A stretch of DNA of 64,000 nucleotides from CAWGMT01 sp963823675 (GTDB lineage Bacteria > Planctomycetota > Planctomycetia > Isosphaerales > Isosphaeraceae): NCBI GenBank assembly GCA_963823675.1, contig CAWGMT010000020.1, positions 248,001 through 312,000 on the forward strand. The letters are read 5' to 3'. Shown here one piece after another: positions 1 through 8,923 of this stretch. How positions within the stretch are numbered: the stretch's first letter is position 1; the number at the start of each line of letters is the position of its first letter. The notes under the pieces were generated by a model. That model worked only from the letters and a program-made list of their open reading frames with translations, was not told the DNA's origin and ran no database searches. The position numbers and the translations under genes are program-made.

Positions 1-120
1 CCGCTGTCTCGCTGGGGGCGCGTACTGTTGCTCAATTTCACCGCCAGCTTCTGGATCGCGCTGGTCCTGGCGGTGGCGGCGATCTACGAGGCCACTGAGG
101 TGATCTTGATGATGCGGTGA
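1..120 (+). CDS. C-terminal end of a membrane protein (5' truncated by window)
   Basis: The first 120 bases read as 39 codons and a TGA in frame 1. The peptide has a hydrophobic stretch (VLLLNFTASFWIALVLAVAA) and ends in a short polar tail, EVILMMR. This looks like the last membrane helix of an integral membrane protein whose start lies to the left of the window. There is too little sequence to name a family. Confidence 0.55.
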   Translation, partial: PLSRWGRVLLLNFTASFWIALVLAVAAIYEATEVILMMR

Positions 121-193
121 ACCAGGGATCGTGTTACCCGAAAACCGCCGGTATTGAACCAAGCCGGAGTGATAAAGGGGGCCAGTCGGCCAG

Positions 194-265
194 TTGCGGT
201 GGGCAGAGTCGAACTGCCTACCTCCAGGTTATGAGCCTGGCGAGCTACCGGTGCTCTACACCGCA
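194..265 (-). tRNA. Initiator tRNA-Met (anticodon CAU)
   Basis: A complete cloverleaf folds on the minus strand: a 7-bp acceptor stem (TGCGGTG with CACCGCA), D stem GAGC/GCTC, anticodon stem CCAGG/CCTGG around CTCATAA, variable loop AGGTA, T arm GGCAG/CTGCC with TTCGACT, and discriminator A. CCA is not encoded. The D stem has A11:U24 (purine-pyrimidine), which is the bacterial initiator arrangement, and the D-loop GGTAGCTCG resembles the E. coli initiator. Two initiator identity elements differ from E. coli: the end is a paired U1:A72 instead of the C1xA72 mismatch, and the three G:C pairs of the anticodon stem read A29:U41, G30:C40, G31:C39. Confidence 0.9.
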
Positions 266-477
266 CTCCCACCCTAGCGGTATGCCCCGGGGCCGTCAAC
301 CCACGAATGTTCGCGTTCATCGGCCGTGTCAGGCCGCGGGCTGTTGTTGGCATCAGCCTGGCGGCGTCAGCCCCAGGTTCTTGCAACAGGTGCTCGGCAT
401 CGACCCTCCCATTGGGCTCAGGGCCCGTGCGGAGACAATGTCGCGCGCCTCGCGCGCTGGGGAGGATCATCGGATCT
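266..477. other. Intergenic stretch with no supported gene
   Basis: About 210 bases between the tRNA and the kinase-type membrane fragment. All open frames here are short and of arginine/proline-rich composition typical of non-coding GC-rich DNA. No clear promoter or terminator was seen. Confidence 0.4.
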
Positions 478-657
478 TCACCCGCTCATGGGGCTCACGC
501 CCCATGCTATTGCAATGCCGCCCGCGATCTTGACGGTGCCGTGGTCGGTTGTGATGGTGAGGATGACGCCGAGCAAGCCGGCAAGCCCCAGCAGCCCCGC
601 GGCGACCCAGCGCCGCCAGCCTGTGAACCACCCAAAGAAAGGCCCCCGTGTGGCGAA
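478..657 (-). pseudogene. Remnant of a planctomycete membrane-anchor segment
   Basis: This frame ends in about 59 codons containing a membrane helix (AAGLLGLAGLLGVILTI) followed at once by TTDHGTVKI. In planctomycetes that helix plus a TDxGTVKI strand is the common C-terminal anchor of Ser/Thr kinases and related secreted proteins. Here it stops after about 20 more residues that do not continue the family. It overlaps, in another frame, the tail of the coiled-coil gene at 507-941, so the two have probably been joined by deletion or by a frameshift. Confidence 0.4.
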
Positions 658-941
658 ACCGCGGGCGCTTCCTGCCGCTGGGCCTGCGGCGCGCGTGAAG
701 CCAGCTTGCTCTCGGTTCTGGGCGGCGGCGCGGGTTCTCGTTGAGCCGCCGAACCGGCGCGCGTCTCGAAGCGAGTAATCTCTTCCTTGAATTGATTGAA
801 TCGTTTCTTGAGCGAGCGCAAAGTGAGCTCTCGGACATGTTCGCTGGTCACCGGGCGGTGCTGTGTTTGAGCGTAGAGTTCTTCCAACTCTTGTAGCTTC
901 AGCCGCGTGCTCTCTAGCTGACGCCGATTTTCGATGGTCAT
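507..941 (-). CDS. Small coiled-coil protein with anomalous C-terminal tail
   Basis: The first 60 residues (MTIENRRQLESTRLKLQELE and onward to EEITRFETR) form a charged helical protein of the kind found beside toxin-like genes in planctomycetes and cyanobacteria, with a RELTLRSLKKRFNQFKEEI core. Relatives I recall end just after this segment. Here the frame runs on for about 80 residues of Ala/Pro/Ser-rich sequence that is very likely not native, and the adjacent frame carries a membrane-anchor remnant. A stop has therefore probably been lost by an indel near 755. The function is unknown; an antitoxin-like or regulatory role is only a guess from family context. Confidence 0.5.
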   Translation of the reverse strand: MTIENRRQLESTRLKLQELEELYAQTQHRPVTSEHVRELTLRSLKKRFNQFKEEITRFETRAGSAAQREPAPPPRTESKLASRAPQAQRQEAPAVSPHGGLSLGGSQAGGAGSPRGCWGLPACSASSSPSQPTTAPSRSRAALQ

Positions 942-1043
942 GGGACAACCTCCACCATTCCCTTGGGTACCAAGTTTCGGTCGGTGGCAAAGGTCCGCTC
1001 GGTGAACTGCTGGAAAGCTGCCGGATCGACCAATTCCATAGAA

Positions 1044-1359
1044 TCATTCGCCCCGGGCTCGTGCTTGCGCTCGCTTGCGAAGTCTCAGTATCCCTGGCCC
1101 AGGTTGATAACTGGCGCGAATACCATTGATCTTGGCCTCGACCTCGGCCACGTATGCGTCCACATCAGCTTCATGTTCGAGATAGAACGCAATTACATCG
1201 TGGATCAATTCAAGCGGCAAGGTGGGATACTCGTTGTGGAGCATCTCGGCCGTGTAACCTTCCTTCAAAACGCTGCACCACGAGATAGAGGTCGATACGG
1301 TGTCCGGTTACGCGGATTTCACCCATCAAGCCACGCGTCAGGAATTCAGGTAAATTCAT
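1044..1359 (-). pseudogene. DUF433 family protein, frameshifted
   Basis: Two overlapping frames together give one DUF433 protein. The upstream frame starts MNLPEFLTRGLMGEIRVTGH and carries IDLYLVVQRF. The downstream frame resumes with KEGYTAEMLHNEYPTLPLEL and ends VDAYVAEVEAKI plus a basic tail. Removing one base near 1268 (TTTTGAAGG) joins them into the canonical (R)VxGHRIxLYxVxxxxKEGYxxExIxxxYPxL pattern. DUF433 proteins are small winged-helix-like antitoxin components usually paired with a DUF5615 PIN-like toxin. No partner toxin is visible downstream. The distal half could still be translated from its own ATG at 1268. Confidence 0.7.
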
Positions 1360-1421
1360 CCGATGCCTCCGGCCGTGTTGGCCTCCGAGTTCCATTATAA
1401 CGATCCGCTCAGCGCCGTGGT

Positions 1422-4400
1422 TCAGTTTGCCCGATGCTGGGGTCCGTTCGCCGCAACTCCAATTTCTTCGAGCGTCGTCTTCACACCATGATCTGGGCTC
1501 GGCGGCTTCTGCCAGCCCCGCGTGAGTACGTAGTAGAAAACCGGTGTGAGGAAGATCCCGAAGAGCGTCACGCCGAGCATGCCGCCGAAGACGGCTGTTC
1601 CCAGCGACCGCCTCATCTCCGCACCGGCGCCTTCGGCGACGACCAGCGGCACGACACCCAGGATGAAGGCAAAGGATGTCATCAATATCGGCCGCAGCCG
1701 CAGCCGGCATGCATCGAGAGTGGCCTGGCGCCGGGGCACTCCCTTCTCCTGCGCCTGCTTGGCAAACTCGACGATGAGAATCGCGTTCTTGCTGGCCAGG
1801 CCGATCAGTACCACAAAGCCGATCTGGGTGAAAAGGCTCACGTCCATGCGGGCCAGATTCACGCTTGCAAGCGAGCAGAGCAGACACATCGGCACCACCA
1901 GGATCACCGCCAGCGGCAGCTTCCAGCTCTCGTACTGAGCCGCCAGCACCAGAAAGACAAAGACCACCGCCAGGGCAAAGACCTGGGTCGCGGTGTTGCC
2001 GGCAAGATTTTGCATGTAGGCAAGCTCAGTCCAGTCGGAAGCCATCGACCGGGGCAATTCCTGATCGGCGATTTCTTGCATCAGGTCGATAGCCTGCCCC
2101 GAGCTGGTGCCGGGCGCCGGGTTGCCGGTGATCGCGGTCGCGGAGTACATGTTGTAGCGCATCACGGCGACGGGCCCGCTGGTGTTTCTCACATCGAGCA
2201 AGGTGGCCAGGCGGATCATTTGCCCGTTGTCGTTGCGGACCTGAAGCTGGCCGATGTCGCTGGCGTCGCCGCGGAATCGCTGGTCAGCCTGGATGTTCAC
2301 CTGCCACGTCCGGCCGAATTCGTTGAAGTTATTGACGTAGTAAGAGCCCAGGTAGACCTGGAGCGTGTTGAAAAGCTCGCTGACCGGCACGCCCAGGGCC
2401 ATGCACTTGGTCCGGTCGATCTCGAGGTACAACCAGGGCGTGTTGGCACGCGAGCTGTTGAAGAGTCCCCGCAGCCCCGGCGTCCGGTTGCCCCGCTCGA
2501 CGATCTGATCGCTGACCCGCTGCAAGTAGTCCAGCCCGAGATTGGCGCGATCCTCGATGATGAGCTTGAAGCCGCCGGTCGTGCCCAGGCCGTCGACGGG
2601 CGGCGCTCCGAACGCCGTCACGATGGCGCCGCGCACTGCCCGCTGACAGCGTCCCTGGATCTCCGCGGCGATGGCGTCGGCCGTCAGCGTCGGGCCGTGC
2701 CGCTTGGCAAAGTCATCGAGCATGATGTACAGCGAGCCGAGGTTGGGCGCATTGGCGTTCAAGAGCAGCGACTGGCCCGATACGCCCAGCGTGTGCTTGA
2801 CCCCCGGCGTCTCATGGGCCAGGGTTTCGATGCGGGCCATCATTCGCTCGGTGCGCTCCACCGATGCGGAATCCGGAAGCTGCACGTTCAAGAGCAGGTA
2901 CCCTTTGTCCTGCTGCGGAATGAAGCCAGTGGGGGTGCGGATGAACTGCCAGTAGGTCAGGCCAAGCAAACCGCCGTAGCCGATCAGAACGAGCATGCTG
3001 ATCCGCAGCACCTTGCCGACGAGCCATGTGTACGACCCGGCCATCCGGTCGAACATGCGGTTGAATCCGCGGAAGAGCCATCCCAGCACAACGTTGACCG
3101 GCCGGATGAGGAACCAGCCGACGCAGCAGCCGGCCACGGCTCCTGGGAGAAAGTGGGCGCCCCAGACCACCCAAGACATCCAGGCGGAAATTTCGGCTTC
3201 GCCGCCGCCGGCGGCCGGCGCCGGCAAGCCAAGAGCATCCGCCACGAAGCCGATTTTCAGCCAGGCCGTCAGCACGCCGCCCACCACGCCGAAAAACCAC
3301 CAGGGGAGCGCCTCGCGCTTGAGCTCGTGGCCGTGACCGGAATCGTCGGTTTTGAAGATCATCACGGCGCGCGAGGGGGTCATCGTCAAGGCGTTGATGG
3401 CCGAGATGATCGTCGAGACGGCGATCGTCACCGCGAACTGGCGGAAGAACTCGCCCGTGATGCCTCCCAGGAAGCAGCAGGGGACGAATACCGAGCTGAG
3501 CACCAGGGTGATGGCCAGGACCGGGCCGGTGATCTCTTCCATGGCCTTGATCGTGGCGGTCCGCGAGTCCAGCCCGGTCGCAATCAGCCGTTCGATGTTT
3601 TCCAGCACCACGATCGCGTCATCGACGACGATGCCGATGGCCAGCACCAGGCCGAAGAGCGTGAGGTTGTTGAGGGAGAATCCCATGGCCTTCATGATGG
3701 CGAAGGTGCCGATCAAGGAGACGGGCACGTCGATCATCGGCAGGATCATCGCCTTCCAGTCCTGGAGGAAGAAGAGCACGACGATGCCGACCAGGATCAC
3801 CGCGTCGAGCAGGGTCCAGAAGACCTCGCCTACCGATTCACTGATGAACGGAGTGGTGTCGTAAACGATCTTGTAGTCCAGCCCGTCGGGAAAGCGGGTC
3901 TTGAGCTCGCGCATCTTGGCGTAGACGCCGCTGGCCGTCGCAAGTGCGTTGGAGCCGGGCAACTGGTAGATGGAGACCGCCACCGACGGCTTGCCGTCCA
4001 GGGTGCAGGACTGATCGTACTGCCGGGAGCCCAGCTCGACCCGCGCCACGTTGCGCAGCCGGACGATCCCGGTGGCCTGTGCCGGCCCGGTGCCCTGGCC
4101 GCTTTGCCCTCCGGCATTGCCGCCGCCTCGCTGGGCGCCTTTGGTTGCCGGCTGGCCCTGGGATTGGCCCCCCGCGCCGGTCGAGTCGGCCGCAGAGGTC
4201 ATCATCTGCGGGTTGTCCTGACCGGCCTTCAGGATGATGTCCTCGAACTGCTCGGGCTCGACGAGCCGGCCCACGGTGTTGATCGTGAGCTGAAATTGCT
4301 GGCCCTTGGGCACTGGCTGCTGGCCGATCTGCCCGGCGGCGACCTGGAGGTTCTGCTGGGCGATGGCCGTGATCACGTCCGTGGCGCTCAGGTTGAGCGC

Positions 4401-4988
4401 CGCCAGCTTGGCCGGGTCGAGCCAGGCCCGCAGACTGTAATCGCGCTGGCCCAGATAGGTGATGCCGGCGACACCCGGCAGGCGCCCCAGCTCGTCCTTG
4501 ATGTAGATCGTCGCGTAGTTGCTCAAGAAGGTGTTGTCGTAGCGACCGTCCGGGGAGATCAGGTTCACGATCATCATGGTGTTGGGGGACATCTTCTTGA
4601 CGCTGATGCCCTCGTTCTGGACCAGGGGCGGGATGACCGGCAGCGCCAGCGATACGCGGTTCTGCACCAGCACCTGGGCCATGTCGGTGTTCATGCCCAG
4701 CCGGAAGGTCACGATCAGGTTGTAGGCGCCGTCGTTGGTGCACTGCGACGACATGTACTGCATGTTCTCGACGCCGCTGACCTGTTCCTCGATCGGCGCG
4801 GCCACGGTATTCCGCACCGTCTGGGCGTTGGCCCCCGGGTAGAAGGCGGTCACCAGCACCGTGGGCGGGGTCACCTCGGGATACTGCGCGATCGGCAGCG
4901 CGAAACCGGCCACGAGCCCCGCCACGACGATGACGACCGACAGGACAATGGCAAAGACCGGGCGATCGATGAAAAAACGCGAAATCAC
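1422..4988 (-). CDS. RND multidrug efflux permease (HAE1 family), pump 1
   Basis: An inner-membrane proton/drug antiporter of 1188 residues. It begins MISRFFIDRPVFAIVLS, has the family hallmarks IAQYPEVTPPTV and GANAQTVRNTVAAPIEEQ, and carries the proton-relay aspartate pair in GIVVDDAIVVLEN (about residues 456-457). It is longer than AcrB-type pumps (about 1040) for two visible reasons. One is a Gly/Gln/Ala-rich insert at roughly residues 263-301. The other is an extra hydrophobic segment with two potential helices around 555-640, which is shared with the neighbouring pump. The start is GTG and overlaps the stop of the upstream pump gene (GTGA), so translation is probably coupled. It is the last gene of the operon adaptor - pump 2 - pump 1. 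No TolC-type outer membrane gene is present nearby. Confidence 0.93.
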   Translation of the reverse strand: MISRFFIDRPVFAIVLSVVIVVAGLVAGFALPIAQYPEVTPPTVLVTAFYPGANAQTVRNTVAAPIEEQVSGVENMQYMSSQCTNDGAYNLIVTFRLGMNTDMAQVLVQNRVSLALPVIPPLVQNEGISVKKMSPNTMMIVNLISPDGRYDNTFLSNYATIYIKDELGRLPGVAGITYLGQRDYSLRAWLDPAKLAALNLSATDVITAIAQQNLQVAAGQIGQQPVPKGQQFQLTINTVGRLVEPEQFEDIILKAGQDNPQMMTSAADSTGAGGQSQGQPATKGAQRGGGNAGGQSGQGTGPAQATGIVRLRNVARVELGSRQYDQSCTLDGKPSVAVSIYQLPGSNALATASGVYAKMRELKTRFPDGLDYKIVYDTTPFISESVGEVFWTLLDAVILVGIVVLFFLQDWKAMILPMIDVPVSLIGTFAIMKAMGFSLNNLTLFGLVLAIGIVVDDAIVVLENIERLIATGLDSRTATIKAMEEITGPVLAITLVLSSVFVPCCFLGGITGEFFRQFAVTIAVSTIISAINALTMTPSRAVMIFKTDDSGHGHELKREALPWWFFGVVGGVLTAWLKIGFVADALGLPAPAAGGGEAEISAWMSWVVWGAHFLPGAVAGCCVGWFLIRPVNVVLGWLFRGFNRMFDRMAGSYTWLVGKVLRISMLVLIGYGGLLGLTYWQFIRTPTGFIPQQDKGYLLLNVQLPDSASVERTERMMARIETLAHETPGVKHTLGVSGQSLLLNANAPNLGSLYIMLDDFAKRHGPTLTADAIAAEIQGRCQRAVRGAIVTAFGAPPVDGLGTTGGFKLIIEDRANLGLDYLQRVSDQIVERGNRTPGLRGLFNSSRANTPWLYLEIDRTKCMALGVPVSELFNTLQVYLGSYYVNNFNEFGRTWQVNIQADQRFRGDASDIGQLQVRNDNGQMIRLATLLDVRNTSGPVAVMRYNMYSATAITGNPAPGTSSGQAIDLMQEIADQELPRSMASDWTELAYMQNLAGNTATQVFALAVVFVFLVLAAQYESWKLPLAVILVVPMCLLCSLASVNLARMDVSLFTQIGFVVLIGLASKNAILIVEFAKQAQEKGVPRRQATLDACRLRLRPILMTSFAFILGVVPLVVAEGAGAEMRRSLGTAVFGGMLGVTLFGIFLTPVFYYVLTRGWQKPPSPDHGVKTTLEEIGVAANGPQHRAN

Positions 4989-7540
4989 GGCTCCAGGTCT
5001 CCGTTGAGCGCATCAGATTCCGGGTGCTGGGAAAAACTCTTGCCAGGAGCCAGACGATGAGGCCCGGCGGTACGATGAAATCCCAGAACAGCCAGCGCAG
5101 CGAGCACTCCCGCGGGGCCGCAGATCGCCAGTGCCCACGGCAAGCGCAGGACGCCGAGCTGCGCCAGCAAGAACCCGAATGCGAGCCCCAGGAACCCCGA
5201 GACCACGGCCGATCCGGCCCAGCGCGTGGTCTCGGTTGTGAACGCCCGCATTTCGCTGAGTCCCTGGATGACGGAGAAGAACACCGGCGTCAAGAAGATG
5301 CCGAAGAGCGTCACGCCCAGCATGCCGCTGAAGACGGCGATACCGAGCGACCGGCGCATCTCGGCTCCGGCCCCGGAGGCCACGGTCAGTGGGATCACGC
5401 CCACGATAAAGGCGAATGAGGTCATCAGGATCGGCCGCAGCCGCAGCCGGCAAGCTTCCTGAATCGCCTCGAAACGCGGCAGGCCATCCTGGTGTTTCTG
5501 CTTGGCGAACTCGACGATCAAGATCGCGTTCTTGCACGCCAGGCCGACCAGCACCACCAGGCCGATCTGCACGAAGATGTTGACGTCCCGGCGGGTGTAG
5601 AGCACGCCGGATACGGAGAAGAGCAGGCACATCGGCACAACCAGGATGACCGCCAGCGGCAATGCCCAGCTCTCGTAGAGCGCCGCCAGCGCCAGGAAGA
5701 CGAAGACGATCGCCAGGGCAAACACGTAGAGCGTCGTGTTCTTCCCGGCCCGGATCTGCAAATACATGAGCTCGGTCCACTCGCCTTTCATGGAGAGCGG
5801 CAAGGTCTGGCCGGCCTCGAGCGTGACGGCATCGATGGCGTCTCCCGAGCTGACTCCCGGCTTCATGTTCCCCGTGATGGGCGCCGCGGTGTAAAGGTTA
5901 TAGCGCGTGACCGCGATCGGACCGCCCTTGTCGCGCACGTTGACGAGCGTTCCCAGGGGAACCATCTGTCCCGACTTGTTGCGGACCTGGAGCAGGTTGA
6001 TGTCCTCGACGCGGTTGCGGTAATCTCCCTGGGCCTGGACGGTGACCTGCCAGTGACGGCCGAACTCGTTGAAGCTGTTGACGTAGAGCGAGCCCAGGTA
6101 CATCGACAGCGTTTGATTCACATCCTGGAACGAAACGCCCAGAGACTCGACCTTTTTCCGGTCAACGTCCAGGAAAAGCTGCGGCGTCAGCGAGCGAAAC
6201 CCGGTGGCGACGTCGGCCAGGCCCGGCTCGCGCCTCAGGTTCCGGGTCAGCGCGTCAGTCTGGGTTTGCAGGGTCTCGAGTCCTCGGCCGCCGCGGTCCT
6301 CGACCATGATCTTGAAGCCGCCGGCTACGCCCAGGCCGGGGATCGGTGAGGAATTGCGGACGCTGACCACCCCATCCTTGACCCGCTTGCCGTACTCCCG
6401 CAGCAAGCGGGGCATGATGAAGTCGGCGTGCAGTCCGCTAAACTGGGTGTCACGTCCGACGATTGATGTGACAGCCGGACTGAGCCGGATCTTCTCGCTT
6501 CCAATCAGCTCATGAGGCGGCCACAAGCCCGCGAGCTGACTCCTGAGATCTTCGATTTGCCATGCGTATCCCGTCAGCCTCTTCTCGTCGGTGTCCACGA
6601 CCAACTTGCCATCAATGTCGAAAGTGCGGAAGTGGAGCACATGATCCACGTCGGCCACGATGATCAGATCTTTGCCCTCTGTCGGGATCTCGCTCTTGTC
6701 CTTCAACGAGGACATCAATCGTACATCGCACCCGGGGCCCTTGCGCTGGTCAAACGGGGAGAGGACGATGAACATCGAGCCGAAGTTGGAGGCGTTGCCT
6801 TGCAGGAGAAACGACAAGCCCGAAATGGTAACCATGTGTGCCACGCCCGGAGTCTCGCGGGCGATCTTCGCGACCAGCCCCACGGTTTCCTTGGTGCGCT
6901 CCAGCGACGCCGAATCGGGCAACTGGACATTCACGATGAGCCGGCCCTGGTCCTGCTGGGGGATGAAGCCGGTCGGGGCGCGCTGGAACGTCTGGTAGGT
7001 TACGACCAGCAACCAGCCGTAAAGTAACAGCACGACCACGCTGATCCGCATCAGCTTGCCGACCGTCCAGCCATACAGATGGGTCAGCCCGTCGAACAAG
7101 CGGTTGAAGCCACGGAACAACCAGCCCAAGACGGCGTTCACGGGCCGGATGAGGCACCAGCCAACAAAGCCGCCGGCCATTGCCCCGGGCGCGAAATCAA
7201 GGGCGGTGACGCCCCAGGACCACCAGCTCGAGGCCGCGGCATCCGCGGCCTCGCTCGTTCCGGCCGGCAGGTTGAAGAGCCCAGCAAGCAAGCTCGGGTA
7301 AAATCGGACGGTGAGGAACCCGCCCACGATGCCGAAGATCCACCAGGGCAAGGCCTCCCTCTTGAACTCGTGACCATGGCGTCCCTCCTCCGTCTTGAAA
7401 ATCAGCACCGCCCGCGAGGGAGTCATGGTCAGCGCGTTGACCGCCGAGATGATCGTCGACACGGCGATCGTCACCGCGAACTGGCGGAAGAACTGGCCGG
7501 TGATGCCCCCCAGGAAGCAGCACGGCACGAAAACCGCGCT
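4985..7540 (-). CDS. RND efflux permease, pump 2, C-terminal frame
   Basis: This is the distal two thirds of the second RND pump. It continues directly from the N-terminal frame at 7541-8909 once two bases are restored near 7541: ITLALE has to become the conserved ITLxLSSAVFVPCCFLGG. The frame then has the porter and second membrane half (GTAVFGG-type and AKNAILIVEFAKQ-like motifs: CKNAILIVEFAKQ) and ends GDLEP. Its TGA overlaps the GTG of pump 1. Within the porter domain, after RKGPG, lies an in-frame 99-codon insertion (6434-6730) described separately. If the frame is repaired the pump is about 1311 residues, unusually long for the family. If the frameshift is real, this pump is dead. Confidence 0.85.
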   Translation of the reverse strand, partial: SAVFVPCCFLGGITGQFFRQFAVTIAVSTIISAVNALTMTPSRAVLIFKTEEGRHGHEFKREALPWWIFGIVGGFLTVRFYPSLLAGLFNLPAGTSEAADAAASSWWSWGVTALDFAPGAMAGGFVGWCLIRPVNAVLGWLFRGFNRLFDGLTHLYGWTVGKLMRISVVVLLLYGWLLVVTYQTFQRAPTGFIPQQDQGRLIVNVQLPDSASLERTKETVGLVAKIARETPGVAHMVTISGLSFLLQGNASNFGSMFIVLSPFDQRKGPGCDVRLMSSLKDKSEIPTEGKDLIIVADVDHVLHFRTFDIDGKLVVDTDEKRLTGYAWQIEDLRSQLAGLWPPHELIGSEKIRLSPAVTSIVGRDTQFSGLHADFIMPRLLREYGKRVKDGVVSVRNSSPIPGLGVAGGFKIMVEDRGGRGLETLQTQTDALTRNLRREPGLADVATGFRSLTPQLFLDVDRKKVESLGVSFQDVNQTLSMYLGSLYVNSFNEFGRHWQVTVQAQGDYRNRVEDINLLQVRNKSGQMVPLGTLVNVRDKGGPIAVTRYNLYTAAPITGNMKPGVSSGDAIDAVTLEAGQTLPLSMKGEWTELMYLQIRAGKNTTLYVFALAIVFVFLALAALYESWALPLAVILVVPMCLLFSVSGVLYTRRDVNIFVQIGLVVLVGLACKNAILIVEFAKQKHQDGLPRFEAIQEACRLRLRPILMTSFAFIVGVIPLTVASGAGAEMRRSLGIAVFSGMLGVTLFGIFLTPVFFSVIQGLSEMRAFTTETTRWAGSAVVSGFLGLAFGFLLAQLGVLRLPWALAICGPAGVLAALAVLGFHRTAGPHRLAPGKSFSQHPESDALNGDLEP
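6434..6730 (-). mobile_element. 99-codon in-frame ORF-like insertion inside the RND porter domain
   Basis: In RND relatives the segment RKGPG is followed directly by LHADFIM. Here 297 bases separate the two, exactly 99 codons, so the pump frame is kept. The insert carries its own ATG (6715) and encodes MSSLKDKSEIPTEGKDLIIV, then VDHVLHFRTFDIDGKLVVDT, then DEKRLTGYAWQIEDL, WPPHELIGSEK and AVTSIVG. I recall very similar stand-alone short ORFs scattered through planctomycete and cyanobacterial genomes, which suggests a dispersed element. No terminal inverted repeats or target duplication were obvious. Confidence 0.6.
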
Positions 7541-8909
7541 CGAGCGCCAGGGTGATGGCCAGGATCGGGCCGGTGATCTCCTCCATGGCCTTGATCGTGG
7601 CGGTCCGGGCGTCGTACCCCTTGGCGATCATCCGCTCGGTGTTTTCCAGCACCACGATCGCGTCGTCGACCACGATGCCGATGGCCAGCACCAGGCCGAA
7701 AAGCGTCAGGTTGTTCCGGGTAAAACCCATCACCGCCATGACCGCGAAGGTGCCGATCAAGGAGACGGGCACATCGATCATGGGCAGGATCATGGTCTTC
7801 CAGTCCTGCAAGAACAGCAGGACGACGAGGCCGACCAAGATCACGGCGTCGCGCAACGTGTTGAACACCTCGCCGACCGACTCGCGGATGTACGGGGTCG
7901 TGTCGTAGGCGATATCGTAATCCACCCCCTCCGGAAACCGCTTCTTGAGCTCCTCCATCTTGGCCCGCACCCGGTCGGCGACGTCGAGCGCATTGGTGCC
8001 GGGAAGCTGGTAGATGGAGAGTCCCACGGACGGGTGGCCGTCGAAGGTGCAGGACTGGTTGTAGTTCTGGGCGCCGAGCTCGACGCGAGCCACGTCGCGC
8101 AGCCGGACAATGCCGGCGGCCGGCTGCCGCGGACCGCTCGGGCCGACCTTGACCACGATGTTCTCGAACTGCTCCGCCTCGGTGAGCCGGCCCAGGGTAT
8201 CGACCGGCAACTGGAAAAGCTGGTGCCTGAGAGAAGGGGCCTGACCGATCCGCCCCGAAGGCGCATCCAGGTTCTGGTTGCGGATCGCATTCGCCACGTC
8301 CATGGCGGTCATGTTCAGTGCCGCCAGCTTCTGCGGGTTGAGCCAGGCGCGGATGCTATAATCGCGCTGGCCCAGGTAGTTGATGTCCGACACTCCATAA
8401 ACCCGCAGCAGCTCGTCCTTGACATAGATCGTGGCGAAGTTGCTCAGATAGATATCGTCGTAGCGGTCGTCACGCGAAAAGAAATTGACGATCATCAGCA
8501 TGTCGGGCGTCTTCTTGCGGATCGTGATCCCCTGGTTCTGGACCTCGGTCGGCAATTGCGGCAAGGCGAGCGCCACCCGATTCTGCACCATCACGAGGGC
8601 CGTGTTCACGTCGGTGCCGATGTCGAACGTGACTGTCAGGGTGTACGAGCCGTCGTTGCCCATCTGCGAGGACATGTAGAGCATGCCGTCGATTCCGTTG
8701 ACCTGCTGCTCGATCGGCGCCGCCACCGTATCGGCGACCACCGGAGCGCTGGCCCCGGGATAGTTGATGGTCACCGCGATGCCCGGAGGCGTGATTCGCG
8801 GGTACTGCGCCATGGGAAGATTGACGAGCGCGATCCCGCCAACCAAGGTGATGAGAGCGGACAGGACTGTCGCGAAGATCGGGCGATCGATGAAGAAGCG
8901 CGAGATCAT
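7541..8909 (-). CDS. RND efflux permease, pump 2, N-terminal frame
   Basis: The N-terminal third of the second RND pump. It begins MISRFFIDRPIFATVLSALI and contains PMAQYPRITPPGIAV, SAPVVADTVAAPIEQQVNG and the proton-relay pair in GIVVDDAIVVLENTERM. I chose the ATG at 8909 because it aligns with pump 1 and has GAGAGG about ten bases upstream; a TTG three codons earlier is also possible. Homology stops at ITLALE near 7541, where two bases appear to be missing, and the rest of this frame (to 7197) is meaningless. The gene starts 14 bases after the stop of the adaptor gene, so the three form one operon. Confidence 0.85.
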
Positions 8910-8923
8910 GGCCAGCAACCCTC

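Noticed and set aside
1044..1359. Programmed ribosomal frameshifting as a general explanation for the split genes
   Set aside because: The breaks go in both directions, lack a common slippery heptamer and stop-codon context, and hit unrelated genes. Assembly error or decay is simpler.
1434..5060. A 1208-codon open frame on the plus strand, antisense to the first RND pump
   Set aside because: It is an exact antisense shadow of a well-conserved RND gene, has His/Asp/Gly-rich composition and no domain or start signal.
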